DNA of 49,289 nt, taken from the NCBI RefSeq assembly GCF_944390845.1, contig NZ_CALXRM010000022.1, forward strand, positions 1-49,289. Direction: 5' to 3'. The stretch's first letter is position 1. Each line of letters begins with the position of its first letter. The notes under the pieces are model-generated. The model saw only the letters and a list, made by a program, of their open reading frames with translations. It had not been told where the DNA came from and did no database searches. The stretch comes from an uncultured Brachyspira sp. (GTDB lineage Bacteria; Spirochaetota; Brachyspiria; Brachyspirales; Brachyspiraceae). Shown in pieces: positions 40,648 through 49,289 of this stretch. A program made the translations under genes and the position numbers.

Positions 40648-43422
40648 ATGAAAAAACTATTTTTATCATTGTTAATTATACTTATATCTTGCATAAATCT
40701 TTATTCGCAAACATTTAAGCCGTTTAGAAAACTGCATACTATACAGACAGAAAAATTTGAAATAATATTCCCTATAGAGTCCAGAAGGACAGCAGAAAAT
40801 TTGGCAAAAGTAGCTGATGATATATATGAAAAATATTCAAAAATATTAAATAGCACTGTAAGAGGAAAAATACCTGTAACAATTACACCTGATTTCAATT
40901 TATTCAATTCAGCAGCAATGATAATACCATATTCAAGTTTAATATTATATGATACCAATATGGACGAAAATCTTACAAGCTACAGTAATAATTTTGAAAC
41001 AGTTTTTATACATGAACTTACACATTTACTTTCTATGGCCTCAGAAAATACAGGACTTGCTACAAAAGTGATGGGAAACTGGGCTTCATTTGTGCATATT
41101 AATGCTATGCCTTTTATGATCGAAGGGGCTCCAGTTAGTATGGAAAGTTTAACTGGTTTCGGACGTGCTAATGACCCTTTAGTAAAACAAAGATTAAGAC
41201 AGGATATATTTGAAGGAAATTTCAGAACTCCTATTCAGGCTTCTTATGTTTGGAATAAAAGCCCTTACGGAAATGTTTATTATGAATATGGCGGATTATT
41301 TTCTAAATACTTGCAAGACAGATTTGGAATGGAAAAGTATAATGCTTTTTGGAATAGAATGCAGACTAAACTTCATTTCTCATTTTTGGTTTATAATTCA
41401 GGAGTTTATGGAGCCTTCAAAAAGGTATATGGAATTAAATTTACTGAAGCTTGGGCTGACTTTCAAAATTCATTAGCTTTAGAAAATGTTAATCCTAGTG
41501 AAGAATTAATAGCAAATAATAAAGAAACTTTTATTAATGATCTTCATTCTTATGATGATACAGTTTATTATATAAATGGAGATATCGGAGCTTTATATTC
41601 ATACAAAGAAAAAAGGAACAATGAAAATAATAAAAAAGATTTAAAATTAGAATTCTTAATAGACAGAGATTCTGAAAGTTTGGATATATCAAAAGATGGG
41701 AATAATGCTTTGATAGTATCTGTAATGTTTAATGGAGGACTTTATAAATATATTGTTAAAGAATATGATTTAAATAAAAAAACTAGAACTAAAAGAAAAT
41801 GGTTTGATATGCAGTACGCTAGATATTTCAGAAATGGAATTATAGGAATATCAAAAGATTTGCATAACTCTATTTTAGTTTATATAAATGAAAACAATGA
41901 AAAAGAAATTTTATTACAAGCTAATGATAATTTCGGATATAGTGCTCCTGCTGTAATAGATGATAATAATATAGCTTTAATAGTTACAGAGAACGCAATT
42001 AAACATATAGCAATATTCAATTATAATAATAAATCATTAAGATATATTAATACAAAAGATAACACTTTAGACCATGTAAGAACTTTAAAATATTCAAAAG
42101 GAAAACTATTATTTGCTTACAATAATAATGACAGATTCTATAAACTTGGTGAGATTGATTTAAATAATAATCAAATGAAGCTTTATACAAAAGACTATTC
42201 AGGCGGAGTATTATCACCAGTATATGCCGGAGCAAATATTTATTATAAGGGAAGATTTTCAGAATATGACAGGCTTATGAAATACTCTGATAATGAATCT
42301 ATAACAAAAAATTTTACCTACACTGATAAGACAATAAACAAATATGAATTTACTCCTCAAATGGAACTTGGAAATTATAATGGTTTTAAATATTTTAAGC
42401 CTTGGGCCATGTGGGTACCTTTGCCTCAAATAAATGAAACCTTCCCTTTTATTCTGAATGGTCTTGGAATATTATCTGTAGTAGCATCTCCTTCGTCTGA
42501 TAATCTAGCATTGATTTGGCTTGGATATGATATACCTTCAAATTTTCTTCAAACTGAATTAACTGTTACTTCTTATAAAATGCTTTATCCTTTATACTTC
42601 GGATTTAAAAGCGATATTGTTTATTCCACCTATAATTATTGGAGATTGAATACCTATCTTGCTATGCAGTTTTTACTCAACACAGAAAGTGATAAACTTT
42701 ATTTTATGCTTGAGCCTTCAATATCAGGTGCTTTATTTTCTGAGTTTGTAAATCCTCAAACTAACACATCATCAGCATTTACTTGGAAATATTCTTCTTG
42801 GACATTTAATGTATCTTTAAAAGCTTCAATGATATTTAGAGTACAAACGGATAAACCCTATAGAGATGATTTAGTAAATCTTACTGTTATACCTAAATAT
42901 TCCATTAAATATAATAAATTTGCAATAGATTTCAGTACGAAGTTTCAAACTAGATATGTTCCTATCAGAGCTAGTTTTTATGGTTCTTATGCTTTTGGTA
43001 CAAATACTGCATTTGATGGTGCATCTACAGTATTTGGATCAAGCGAAGTAAGTGCTCCTCAAGAATTCTATGCTTATGTACAGAGTAAAAAATATAAAGA
43101 TAATTACTTTTTAGCTGGAGATTTTGAACTTCTTGGATATTTAAGTTCGCATTTCAATTTGAGTCATATATATTTTGATAATTTCTTTGCTTCACTATCA
43201 TACAGATTTACTTATTATTCAAAGGAGTATATGCATTCAGCTGCTTTAAAAGTTGGATTTGATGCAAGCATTCCTGTATCAGGATATCAAAATATTGTTA
43301 CTGGAGAGCCTTATATATTAGTTGCTTTAACACTTCCTACAACTTTAGATAAAAGCGTAATAGGAAACTACCCTACTTTAAATAATCTTTATATAGGATT
43401 TGGACTTCAAATGTCATGGTAG
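40648..43422 (+). CDS. Exported metallopeptidase-like protein with predicted outer-membrane barrel
   Basis: 924 aa, not assigned to a characterised family. Sec signal MKKLFLSLLIILISCINLYS. Residues ~25-280 resemble peptidase-MA-type gluzincins: His122-Glu-x-x-His126 in FIHELTHLLSM and a third ligand Glu159 in FMIEGAPVSMES, followed by YYEYGGLFSKYLQDRFG. Residues ~285-570 are repeating short strands suggestive of a TolB-like propeller. Residues ~640-924 show alternating beta segments rich in Tyr/Phe and end in GFGLQMSW, an aromatic C-terminus like outer-membrane barrel proteins. A surface or periplasmic protease is inference. Confidence 0.75.
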   Translation: MKKLFLSLLIILISCINLYSQTFKPFRKLHTIQTEKFEIIFPIESRRTAENLAKVADDIYEKYSKILNSTVRGKIPVTITPDFNLFNSAAMIIPYSSLILYDTNMDENLTSYSNNFETVFIHELTHLLSMASENTGLATKVMGNWASFVHINAMPFMIEGAPVSMESLTGFGRANDPLVKQRLRQDIFEGNFRTPIQASYVWNKSPYGNVYYEYGGLFSKYLQDRFGMEKYNAFWNRMQTKLHFSFLVYNSGVYGAFKKVYGIKFTEAWADFQNSLALENVNPSEELIANNKETFINDLHSYDDTVYYINGDIGALYSYKEKRNNENNKKDLKLEFLIDRDSESLDISKDGNNALIVSVMFNGGLYKYIVKEYDLNKKTRTKRKWFDMQYARYFRNGIIGISKDLHNSILVYINENNEKEILLQANDNFGYSAPAVIDDNNIALIVTENAIKHIAIFNYNNKSLRYINTKDNTLDHVRTLKYSKGKLLFAYNNNDRFYKLGEIDLNNNQMKLYTKDYSGGVLSPVYAGANIYYKGRFSEYDRLMKYSDNESITKNFTYTDKTINKYEFTPQMELGNYNGFKYFKPWAMWVPLPQINETFPFILNGLGILSVVASPSSDNLALIWLGYDIPSNFLQTELTVTSYKMLYPLYFGFKSDIVYSTYNYWRLNTYLAMQFLLNTESDKLYFMLEPSISGALFSEFVNPQTNTSSAFTWKYSSWTFNVSLKASMIFRVQTDKPYRDDLVNLTVIPKYSIKYNKFAIDFSTKFQTRYVPIRASFYGSYAFGTNTAFDGASTVFGSSEVSAPQEFYAYVQSKKYKDNYFLAGDFELLGYLSSHFNLSHIYFDNFFASLSYRFTYYSKEYMHSAALKVGFDASIPVSGYQNIVTGEPYILVALTLPTTLDKSVIGNYPTLNNLYIGFGLQMSW

Positions 43423-43453
43423 TCATGATAAATAAATATAATAAATCTAATTC

Positions 43454-43873
43454 CGCACGCAGAATAAAATTAACAATATAAAAAAATTTTAAATTATAAT
43501 TTAAACATATAACTAAATTTCATTCACCGTGCGTTAATATAAATTTTAAATTTAAAAACCACTTGGGCGGGCATGCTTTTTTTATTTCAGATTTAAAGAA
43601 TAAAAAAGTTATAATTTCAAATAAAAATAATAAATTTTAAAGGGCGGGGTATGTAAATAAGTTTTAAAGCTTTATTCTAAATCCCACCCTATTTATTTTA
43701 AATTCTTTCATTTATTTTTACTTTATTTTTCTTTTTAATTTTACACTCTTATTTTAACACCCACCCAAGTTTTTTTAAATTTATAGTTAATACACCGCAC
43801 GCAGAATAAAATTTTCAATATGTAATAATCAATATTCAAATTCAATTATATATAAAATTTCATTAACCGTGCG
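43454..43873. repeat. Mirrored lattice repeat, locus 7
   Basis: Hairpins 43454-43533 and 43796-43873 flank GGGCGGG (43565, 43642) and CCCACCC (43683, 43760); total 420 bp, matching loci 3 and 6. Begins 31 bp after the stop of the preceding gene and fills the gap to 43992; no gene inside. Confidence 0.9.
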
Positions 43874-43991
43874 TTAAATTAATTTCAATTATAACAAAAT
43901 TTCATTAAAAAAATTATTATAGTTTGGAACTTTTATTAATATTTATACGTCTAATAATAAAAATAAGAAAGATTAGTTTGAGGATAAAACT

Positions 43992-44357
43992 ATGAAACGT
44001 ATTATTATAGCCGCATTTATCACTGTTATTTTATCAGTATCATTGTTTGCGGAAGAAAATAAATATTATTGCTCTGAAGAACCTTATACTTATTTTATTT
44101 ATAATGAAGATTCATTAACACAAGAACAATTATCACAAATAATGCAGTTAAAAAGTAAATATCAAACAAAAATATCAGAATTAAGGAAAAAAATGCATTT
44201 TGAAAAAACTAAAATAAATTTAGAAATGGCTAAACAAAATCCTAATAATAGTATCATCAATAATTCTATAAAATTAAACAGAGAATATAATAAACAACTA
44301 CAAACTATAGCAAATGAATTTTTATCTGAATATAGAAAAATCAAAAATCAAAATTGA
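43992..44357 (+). CDS. Periplasmic LTXXQ (Spy/CpxP-like) protein
   Basis: 121 aa with a cleavable signal (MKRIIIAAFITVILSVSLFA). The mature protein is helical and charged. It contains LTQEQLSQIMQLKSKY, the LTXXQ motif of Spy/CpxP-type periplasmic chaperones and metal sensors, followed by KISELRKKMHFEKTKINLEM and a second helix KLNREYNKQLQTIANEFLSE. Length fits this family. Possible roles are envelope stress buffering or metal sensing. GAGGAT SD upstream. Monocistronic with a strong terminator. Confidence 0.72.
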   Translation: MKRIIIAAFITVILSVSLFAEENKYYCSEEPYTYFIYNEDSLTQEQLSQIMQLKSKYQTKISELRKKMHFEKTKINLEMAKQNPNNSIINNSIKLNREYNKQLQTIANEFLSEYRKIKNQN

Positions 44358-44388
44358 CATCTATTAAAGCTCTATTTTTATAAAATGG

Positions 44389-44425
44389 GAGAGGCTATTT
44401 TTAGCCTCTCTTTTTTTATTTTTTT
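44389..44425 (+). terminator. Rho-independent terminator after the LTXXQ gene
   Basis: GAGAGGCT (44389-44396) and AGCCTCTC (44403-44410) with a six-base loop, then a long T-rich tail. Confidence 0.9.
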
Positions 44426-44495
44426 AATAAGTAATATATTCAAATAAATATTTTTTTATGTATAATATACATATATGTTTTATAAAGGTTAGGTT

Positions 44496-44567
44496 ATGAA
44501 TAATATTTCAGCTGTAGTAAATGTATATAAATTATTCAATATAATTACACAGCTTATAAAAATTTAG
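44496..44567 (+). CDS. Possible 23-aa leader peptide
   Basis: Short frame MNNISAVVNVYKLFNIITQL plus IKI, preceded by AAAGGTTAGG as SD and by a TATAAT at about 44461. It ends 7 bp before the 1015-aa gene, whose own SD (TTTAGG) overlaps its last codons. Coupled translation is possible. It could also be chance; no homologue is known to me. Confidence 0.35.
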   Translation: MNNISAVVNVYKLFNIITQLIKI

Positions 44568-44574
44568 GTATATT

Positions 44575-47500
44575 ATGAACTACTATAATTTCATTCATAA
44601 CATGAAAGCCGATATCAGTTTTTCATTCCTTAAAAAACTCAATTTTGAAACCTTTGAAAATAATGACTTATTCTTTTATGATTATATAGAAAAATTAAAA
44701 AAAGATCATTACCTCAATTTAAGATATAAAGTTGCTATAATTCAAAGCATAATTGATTCCTATATAGACGAATGTGCCTACAATGGAGATAATGAAAGTT
44801 TTGAAAATGTTATAGGAAGCATCAACTCTGTACTAATAAGAGATACTAATAATTTATATGCAAGAAATAAAGCAGCATTTCTATATTATACAAGATATAT
44901 TTATGACTACGATGATATTTATTATGATATAGCAATGGATCATATAAATAAAATCATAAATAATGCTAATGAGATTACTTATTTTATTTTAGCAGTATTA
45001 TATCAATTCAAATATATTAATACTAAAGATAATGAATATTTTAAAAAATCTCTATCAAATTATAAAGAAGTATTATCAAGATATGGAAATGATATTAATT
45101 TGAATTATGATATTTATTTATTGTATAAAGCCAAATTTCCAAACCTTGAAAATTATTTTGATATGGCTTCAGATATTTATAGTGATATGGTTGATAGTGA
45201 TAATATATTTGCATTATGCGATTTGGCTAAATTATACAGAGATAAATTTATATCTACTAAAAACTCTGATTATTATTTGAAAGCAGTAAATTATTATATT
45301 GAAATTTCTTACATAACATTAGAAATTAATATGTTTCTTAATCTAGGCTATTTGCATGCTTTGATGTTTAAATTCAGTAATGACTTTCATTTTTATGATG
45401 AATCAATTTCAGTTTATAGTCAGTTGGAAGAAAGCAAAATATATGATGATACAATTCATAATCATTTAGCACTTCTATACACTATAAAATATAATGTAAC
45501 AAAAAGCAAAGAAGATTTTGAAACTGCTATGAATTATTATAGTAAGGCATTAGAAAATAATAAATATATGTATTACTTTATGGCCTACTTATATTTGATA
45601 TGCTACAATAATACAAACGATGATTTATATTTTAATGCTTCTTTTTCTTACTTCAATCATTTAGATTTAGATGATGTTGATATATTAAATTCCATAGCCT
45701 ATTTATATGAGTCAAAATTTAGAATAACAAAAAACAAAGATTATTTTGATGAAGCTATATACTATTATAATAGAGCATTAGCTATAGACAGAGATTACTT
45801 ATTTACTTATATAAATAGATTTGAATTATATAAATTAGCTTTTCATTATTTTGATGATCCTAATTATTTTACATTTATTATCAATGATTATGAAACATTA
45901 TCTAATGACGGACATTTATATAATAATAAAGTTTTAGAATATTATATTAATCATAATATAGGCTGCTTCTATTATAATTTATACTGCAATAGTTTAGCAG
46001 AAAAAGAATTATGTTCAAATGTTAATTCAAAAGATGAACTATTCAATAAAGCCTTATTATTTTTTAAAGCTTCAAATTCTTTTATTGCCATAAGTGATTT
46101 ATACAGACTTAAATATATAGACGAACATAATACAAATAAATATTTTGATTTGGCTTTATACTATGTTGATAAGAATATAGATGTATTTAGATATGATACA
46201 AGAAACCTATCGCAAAAAGCAATAATATATTATGAAAGATACAAAATAACAAAAGATATGAAATATTTTGAAAGCTCTTTAGAATATTTTGATTATGCAT
46301 TAAATTTAAATAAATATGATAAAACTCTATATTATAATTTAGCTTTGCTTCATCATTTCAGAATAACAGAAAGTAAATTTGAAGATTATAAAATAGCAGA
46401 AAAAAATTATCTTGCTGCAATTGATTTAGACAGTTCTTATTTTAAAGCTATAGAAAATTTAGGATTTTTATATTCTATAATTTATAGTGTATATAATGTT
46501 GATGGAATATTTAATAATTCTTTATCATGTTTTAATAATATACTTACTAATGATGAAACTTCATTAATAGCATTGGAAGGAATAGGAGATTTATATAATT
46601 TAAAAATACAAAATAACAATAATATCGATAAACTAAGCAAATATGATTATCTTCTTAAATGCTTGGAATATTATGAGAAGGCTTTATCTTTAGGAGTAGG
46701 AATAGATTCTATTTATGAAAGATTAATAAATATATATTTTATTTTATTCAATGAATACGGAGATATGATTGTTATAGATGATTATTTTGATAAGTATATA
46801 AGTCTTTTACATATTAATAGAGATTTGGCTAATAAATATTTATTCATATTCAATAATGTAATGTTTAAAATTCATCAAAATAATAAATACTTGATAAAAG
46901 CAGGAAAATGTTTAAGCAGTTTAAATATGGATATATTCTCTATTAGATTATGCATTAGCTTTTTCAAATATTTATTTGATATTACTAACAAAATAAAATA
47001 TGCTTTATTCACATTATTTTATTTGGAATATATATCCAATATAGACAGAAACAATATAGATTATTATTTTGATATTGGAATGCTTTATTACCAAGTTTAT
47101 TTAAAAACAGGAAATTATGAATATATTATAAATTCTTTTCATTGCTACAGCAGAGTTTTAGACATTAATCCAAACTATCCTAAATGCAATTATAATAGAG
47201 CTTTAATATTAAAACATTTATTTGAAAAAACTCTAAAAATAGAATATATAGAAAATGCTTTTGAAAATTTAATTCAGTCAATAAAATTAGGCAATATAGA
47301 AGCCTATTCTTTAATTGGAGATATATACCTTCTTCTTTATAAAAAATATGAAAAGGAAGAGAAATATTTAGATAGAGCTGTAGAAAATTATAATTTATCT
47401 ATAGAAAGTAAATTTTATGGAAAGAATGGTTATGAAGTATATTTTAATTTAGGAATTTGTTATTATTTCAAATATAAAATGAATAAACAAATACAAGATT

Positions 47501-47622
47501 ATTTTAATACATCATTATCATATTATAAACAAGCTTTAAGTATAAGCCCAAAAAACATAAAAATTAACAGATTTATCAAATATCTTTACATAGTAAGAAA
47601 AATAATACCTCCGTCATCATAA
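44575..47622 (+). CDS. Large TPR-like helical repeat protein
   Basis: 1015 aa, cytoplasmic by lack of a signal. Degenerate helix-turn-helix repeats of about 35-45 residues run throughout. They often carry the pattern YYDxAIxxYNKAL and NLAxLYxxKFxxTKN (for example AIYYYNRALAIDRDYLFTYI and YFESSLEYFDYALNLNKYDK). The spacer TKxxxYFxxA resembles Sel1/TPR hybrids seen in host-associated bacteria. Tyr, Asn and Asp are strongly enriched. Unlike the TPR gene at 34298, the DNA repeats are diverged, and the frame is intact. A scaffold role is plausible; no catalytic motif was seen. Confidence 0.75.
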   Translation: MNYYNFIHNMKADISFSFLKKLNFETFENNDLFFYDYIEKLKKDHYLNLRYKVAIIQSIIDSYIDECAYNGDNESFENVIGSINSVLIRDTNNLYARNKAAFLYYTRYIYDYDDIYYDIAMDHINKIINNANEITYFILAVLYQFKYINTKDNEYFKKSLSNYKEVLSRYGNDINLNYDIYLLYKAKFPNLENYFDMASDIYSDMVDSDNIFALCDLAKLYRDKFISTKNSDYYLKAVNYYIEISYITLEINMFLNLGYLHALMFKFSNDFHFYDESISVYSQLEESKIYDDTIHNHLALLYTIKYNVTKSKEDFETAMNYYSKALENNKYMYYFMAYLYLICYNNTNDDLYFNASFSYFNHLDLDDVDILNSIAYLYESKFRITKNKDYFDEAIYYYNRALAIDRDYLFTYINRFELYKLAFHYFDDPNYFTFIINDYETLSNDGHLYNNKVLEYYINHNIGCFYYNLYCNSLAEKELCSNVNSKDELFNKALLFFKASNSFIAISDLYRLKYIDEHNTNKYFDLALYYVDKNIDVFRYDTRNLSQKAIIYYERYKITKDMKYFESSLEYFDYALNLNKYDKTLYYNLALLHHFRITESKFEDYKIAEKNYLAAIDLDSSYFKAIENLGFLYSIIYSVYNVDGIFNNSLSCFNNILTNDETSLIALEGIGDLYNLKIQNNNNIDKLSKYDYLLKCLEYYEKALSLGVGIDSIYERLINIYFILFNEYGDMIVIDDYFDKYISLLHINRDLANKYLFIFNNVMFKIHQNNKYLIKAGKCLSSLNMDIFSIRLCISFFKYLFDITNKIKYALFTLFYLEYISNIDRNNIDYYFDIGMLYYQVYLKTGNYEYIINSFHCYSRVLDINPNYPKCNYNRALILKHLFEKTLKIEYIENAFENLIQSIKLGNIEAYSLIGDIYLLLYKKYEKEEKYLDRAVENYNLSIESKFYGKNGYEVYFNLGICYYFKYKMNKQIQDYFNTSLSYYKQALSISPKNIKINRFIKYLYIVRKIIPPSS

Positions 47623-47762
47623 ATAATATTATTATTCATAGAAATTTATTATCAAAATATATTGAAATTATTGAAAAAAATTAATATAATAGCCATTGTG
47701 TGTTTGATAAATTTAAAATAAAAACATCTCTTTTTTATAATAATAGAATAAGGAGTTTAAAA

Positions 47763-49046
47763 ATGGCTTCAGTAATTATTGTTGGTACACAATGGGGTGA
47801 TGAAGGTAAAGGCAAAATAGTAGACTATCTTGCTGATAAATGCGAATATGTAGTACGTTCTCAAGGCGGAAGTAACGCAGGACATACGGTTGTAGTTGAT
47901 AATGTTAAGTATAAATTAAGACTTCTACCTTCAGGAATATTGCATAAGGATAAAGTTTGTGTAATAGGAAACGGAGTTGTAATAGAACCTAAAGTATTTT
48001 TAAGTGAGATAGATGAACTTATTGCTAAAAAAGTTAATATATCAAATTTAAAAATCTCTAACAGAGCACATGTTTTAATGCCTTATCATAAAATACTCGA
48101 TGCACTTCAAGAAGAAGATTTAGGAGAAAACAAAATCGGAACTACTAAAAACGGAATAGGCCCTTGCTATATGGATAAAGCTAGCCGTTTAGGTATTAGA
48201 ATATGCGATTTAATGGATAAAGATGAGTTTGCAAGAAAATTAAAATTCAATGTAGAATTAAAAAATAAACTTCTTAAAAAACTTTATAATCATGAAGAAA
48301 TTAATTATGAAGAATTGTTGGAAGAATATTTAGGATATGCTGAGAGATTAAAACCTTATGTTGCAGATACAGCACAAATACTTAATGATGCAATAAAAAG
48401 CAAGAAGAATATATTGTTTGAAGGTGCTCAGGCTACTATGCTTGACTTGGATCATGGTACTTATCCATTCGTTACTTCTTCCTACCCTTCAGCAGCAGGA
48501 GCTTGCAGCGGTTCTGGTGTAGGCCCTAGAAAGATTGATCATGTTATAGGTGTTGTAAAAGCTTATTCTACAAGAGTTGGAGAAGGCCCTTTCCCTTCAG
48601 AATTATTCGATGATATAGGACAATTCATAAGAGATAAAGGCGGCGAATACGGTACAGTTACTGGAAGACCTAGAAGATGCGGCTGGCTTGATGCATGCGT
48701 TTTAAGATATGCTTCATATATTAATGGTCTTGACTCTATTGCTATAACAAGACTAGATATATTAGATGAGTTGGATAAAATAAAAATATGTGCGGGATAT
48801 AAATATAATAATGAAATATTAACTTGGTATCCTGCTAATTTGAATATACTTTCAAAAGTAGAACCTGTTTATGAAGAATTTGAAGGCTGGAAAACTGATA
48901 CAAGCAGTATAAGAGAATATGATAAACTTCCAGAAAATGCTAAAAAGTATTTGAAAAGATTAAGCGAATTAGTTGATACAGAAATATCTATAGTATCAGT
49001 AGGTGCCGGAAGAGATCAAACTATAATATTAAAAAATATATTTTAA
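47763..49046 (+). CDS. purA: Adenylosuccinate synthetase
   Basis: 427-aa GTP-dependent enzyme making adenylosuccinate from IMP and aspartate, the first committed step to AMP. Hallmarks: IIVGTQWGDEGKGKIVDYLA (P-loop with catalytic Asp), GGSNAGHTVV with catalytic His, IGTTKNGIGPCYMDKASRLG, FEGAQATMLDLDHGTYPFVT and TGRPRRCGWLDA. The ATG at 47763 has AAGGAG upstream; the frame is open to 47700 but without an SD. Complete, and followed by a terminator. Confidence 0.98.
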   Translation: MASVIIVGTQWGDEGKGKIVDYLADKCEYVVRSQGGSNAGHTVVVDNVKYKLRLLPSGILHKDKVCVIGNGVVIEPKVFLSEIDELIAKKVNISNLKISNRAHVLMPYHKILDALQEEDLGENKIGTTKNGIGPCYMDKASRLGIRICDLMDKDEFARKLKFNVELKNKLLKKLYNHEEINYEELLEEYLGYAERLKPYVADTAQILNDAIKSKKNILFEGAQATMLDLDHGTYPFVTSSYPSAAGACSGSGVGPRKIDHVIGVVKAYSTRVGEGPFPSELFDDIGQFIRDKGGEYGTVTGRPRRCGWLDACVLRYASYINGLDSIAITRLDILDELDKIKICAGYKYNNEILTWYPANLNILSKVEPVYEEFEGWKTDTSSIREYDKLPENAKKYLKRLSELVDTEISIVSVGAGRDQTIILKNIF

Positions 49047-49065
49047 TTTAATATAATTAAATTTT

Positions 49066-49103
49066 AAGCCTGTGTTTGCTTGAAGCAGATGCAGGCTTTT
49101 TTA
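49066..49103 (+). terminator. Rho-independent terminator after purA
   Basis: AAGCCTG (49066-49072) and CAGGCTT (49092-49098), with inner TGCTT/AAGCA pairing, then a T run. Confidence 0.85.
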
Positions 49104-49159
49104 TTGTATTATATTTTGATACACTTTATTTTTATATAATTAAATTTATTACATTACAT

Positions 49160-49250
49160 CAATTTAAAATATATACTAAACAATTTTTAAGTTTGTCAAT
49201 TTTTTTATTCAACTTTTTCCCGCCGCACGCCACAGGCGGACAGCGTCAAA
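49160..49250 (-). repeat. Promoter-bearing dispersed repeat, copy 3
   Basis: Minus strand: GC-rich stem CCGC/GCGG around a 9-nt loop, GCGGGAAAAAGTTGA, A-rich stretch, TTGACA (49194-49199), AACTTAAAAATT, TATATA (49170-49175). Closely similar to copy 1 at the other end of the window, in inverted orientation, and to copy 2 at 16410-16510. It points at the 3' end of purA. Confidence 0.65.
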
Positions 49251-49289
49251 GAACCAAAAAGTGCAAATATAAAATTAGTATTAAATCAT

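Overview
The window is AT-rich (roughly a quarter GC) and most consistent with an intestinal spirochaete of the genus Brachyspira. This is an inference from base composition, spirochaete-type lipoprotein signals, flagellar hook genes, large TPR proteins, an outer-membrane-type protein and the metabolic mix; no rRNA or other species marker is present. No tRNA, rRNA, CRISPR array, transposase or phage gene was seen.

Layout. 0.1-1.8 kb: two paralogous amino-acid-type solute-binding lipoproteins (minus). 2.0-3.8 kb: lepA. 4.2-6.7 kb: flagellar hook pair fliK-like and flgD, with a sigma-28-like promoter in front. 6.7-7.8 kb: mirrored repeat and three tandem copies of a 197-bp structured repeat. 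7.8-12.3 kb: aryl-beta-glucoside operon (minus) of BglG/LicT-type antiterminator, PTS EIIBCA and 6-phospho-beta-glucosidase. It has RAT-like sites in two leaders, and the antiterminator gene is interrupted at an (AT)6 tract. 12.4-13.2 kb: tandem array of the mirrored repeat. 13.5 kb: MFS transporter. 14.7-21.0 kb: glycerol cluster (minus) with rubrerythrin, glpF, glpK, a GlpA-like dehydrogenase, a partner flavoprotein and a DUF1667 protein. 21.3-24.9 kb: second MFS transporter, small TPR protein, SGNH hydrolase, aldo/keto reductase. 25.2-30.0 kb: a two-gene AAA ATPase plus putative PD-(D/E)XK nuclease unit downstream of a short smc. 30-34 kb: heptamer repeat tract, small lipoprotein, unknown protein, carboxy-terminal processing protease. 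34.3-37.7 kb: a huge TPR gene split by a poly-A frameshift. 38.3-44.4 kb: DAACS symporter, DUF3592 protein, metallopeptidase-like protein with a predicted C-terminal barrel, LTXXQ periplasmic protein. 44.5-49.0 kb: 1015-aa TPR-like protein and purA.

How genes work together. The bgl genes form a substrate-induced uptake and cleavage module. The glycerol cluster carries glycerol through GlpF, phosphorylates it with GlpK and oxidises glycerol-3-phosphate with two flavoproteins and a cysteine-rich partner. FliK and FlgD act in hook length control and hook assembly.

The most unusual signal is non-coding: seven intergenic loci built from one mirrored motif lattice. CGCACG and CGTGCG lie about 80 bp apart, then GGGYGGG motifs follow at nearly fixed offsets, mirrored as CCCRCCC. 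Spacing is kept to within a few bases although spacer sequence varies. Two genes (antiterminator and TPR protein) are interrupted at simple-sequence tracts where one repeat-unit change would restore a full reading frame, which suggests slippage switching, recent decay or assembly error.
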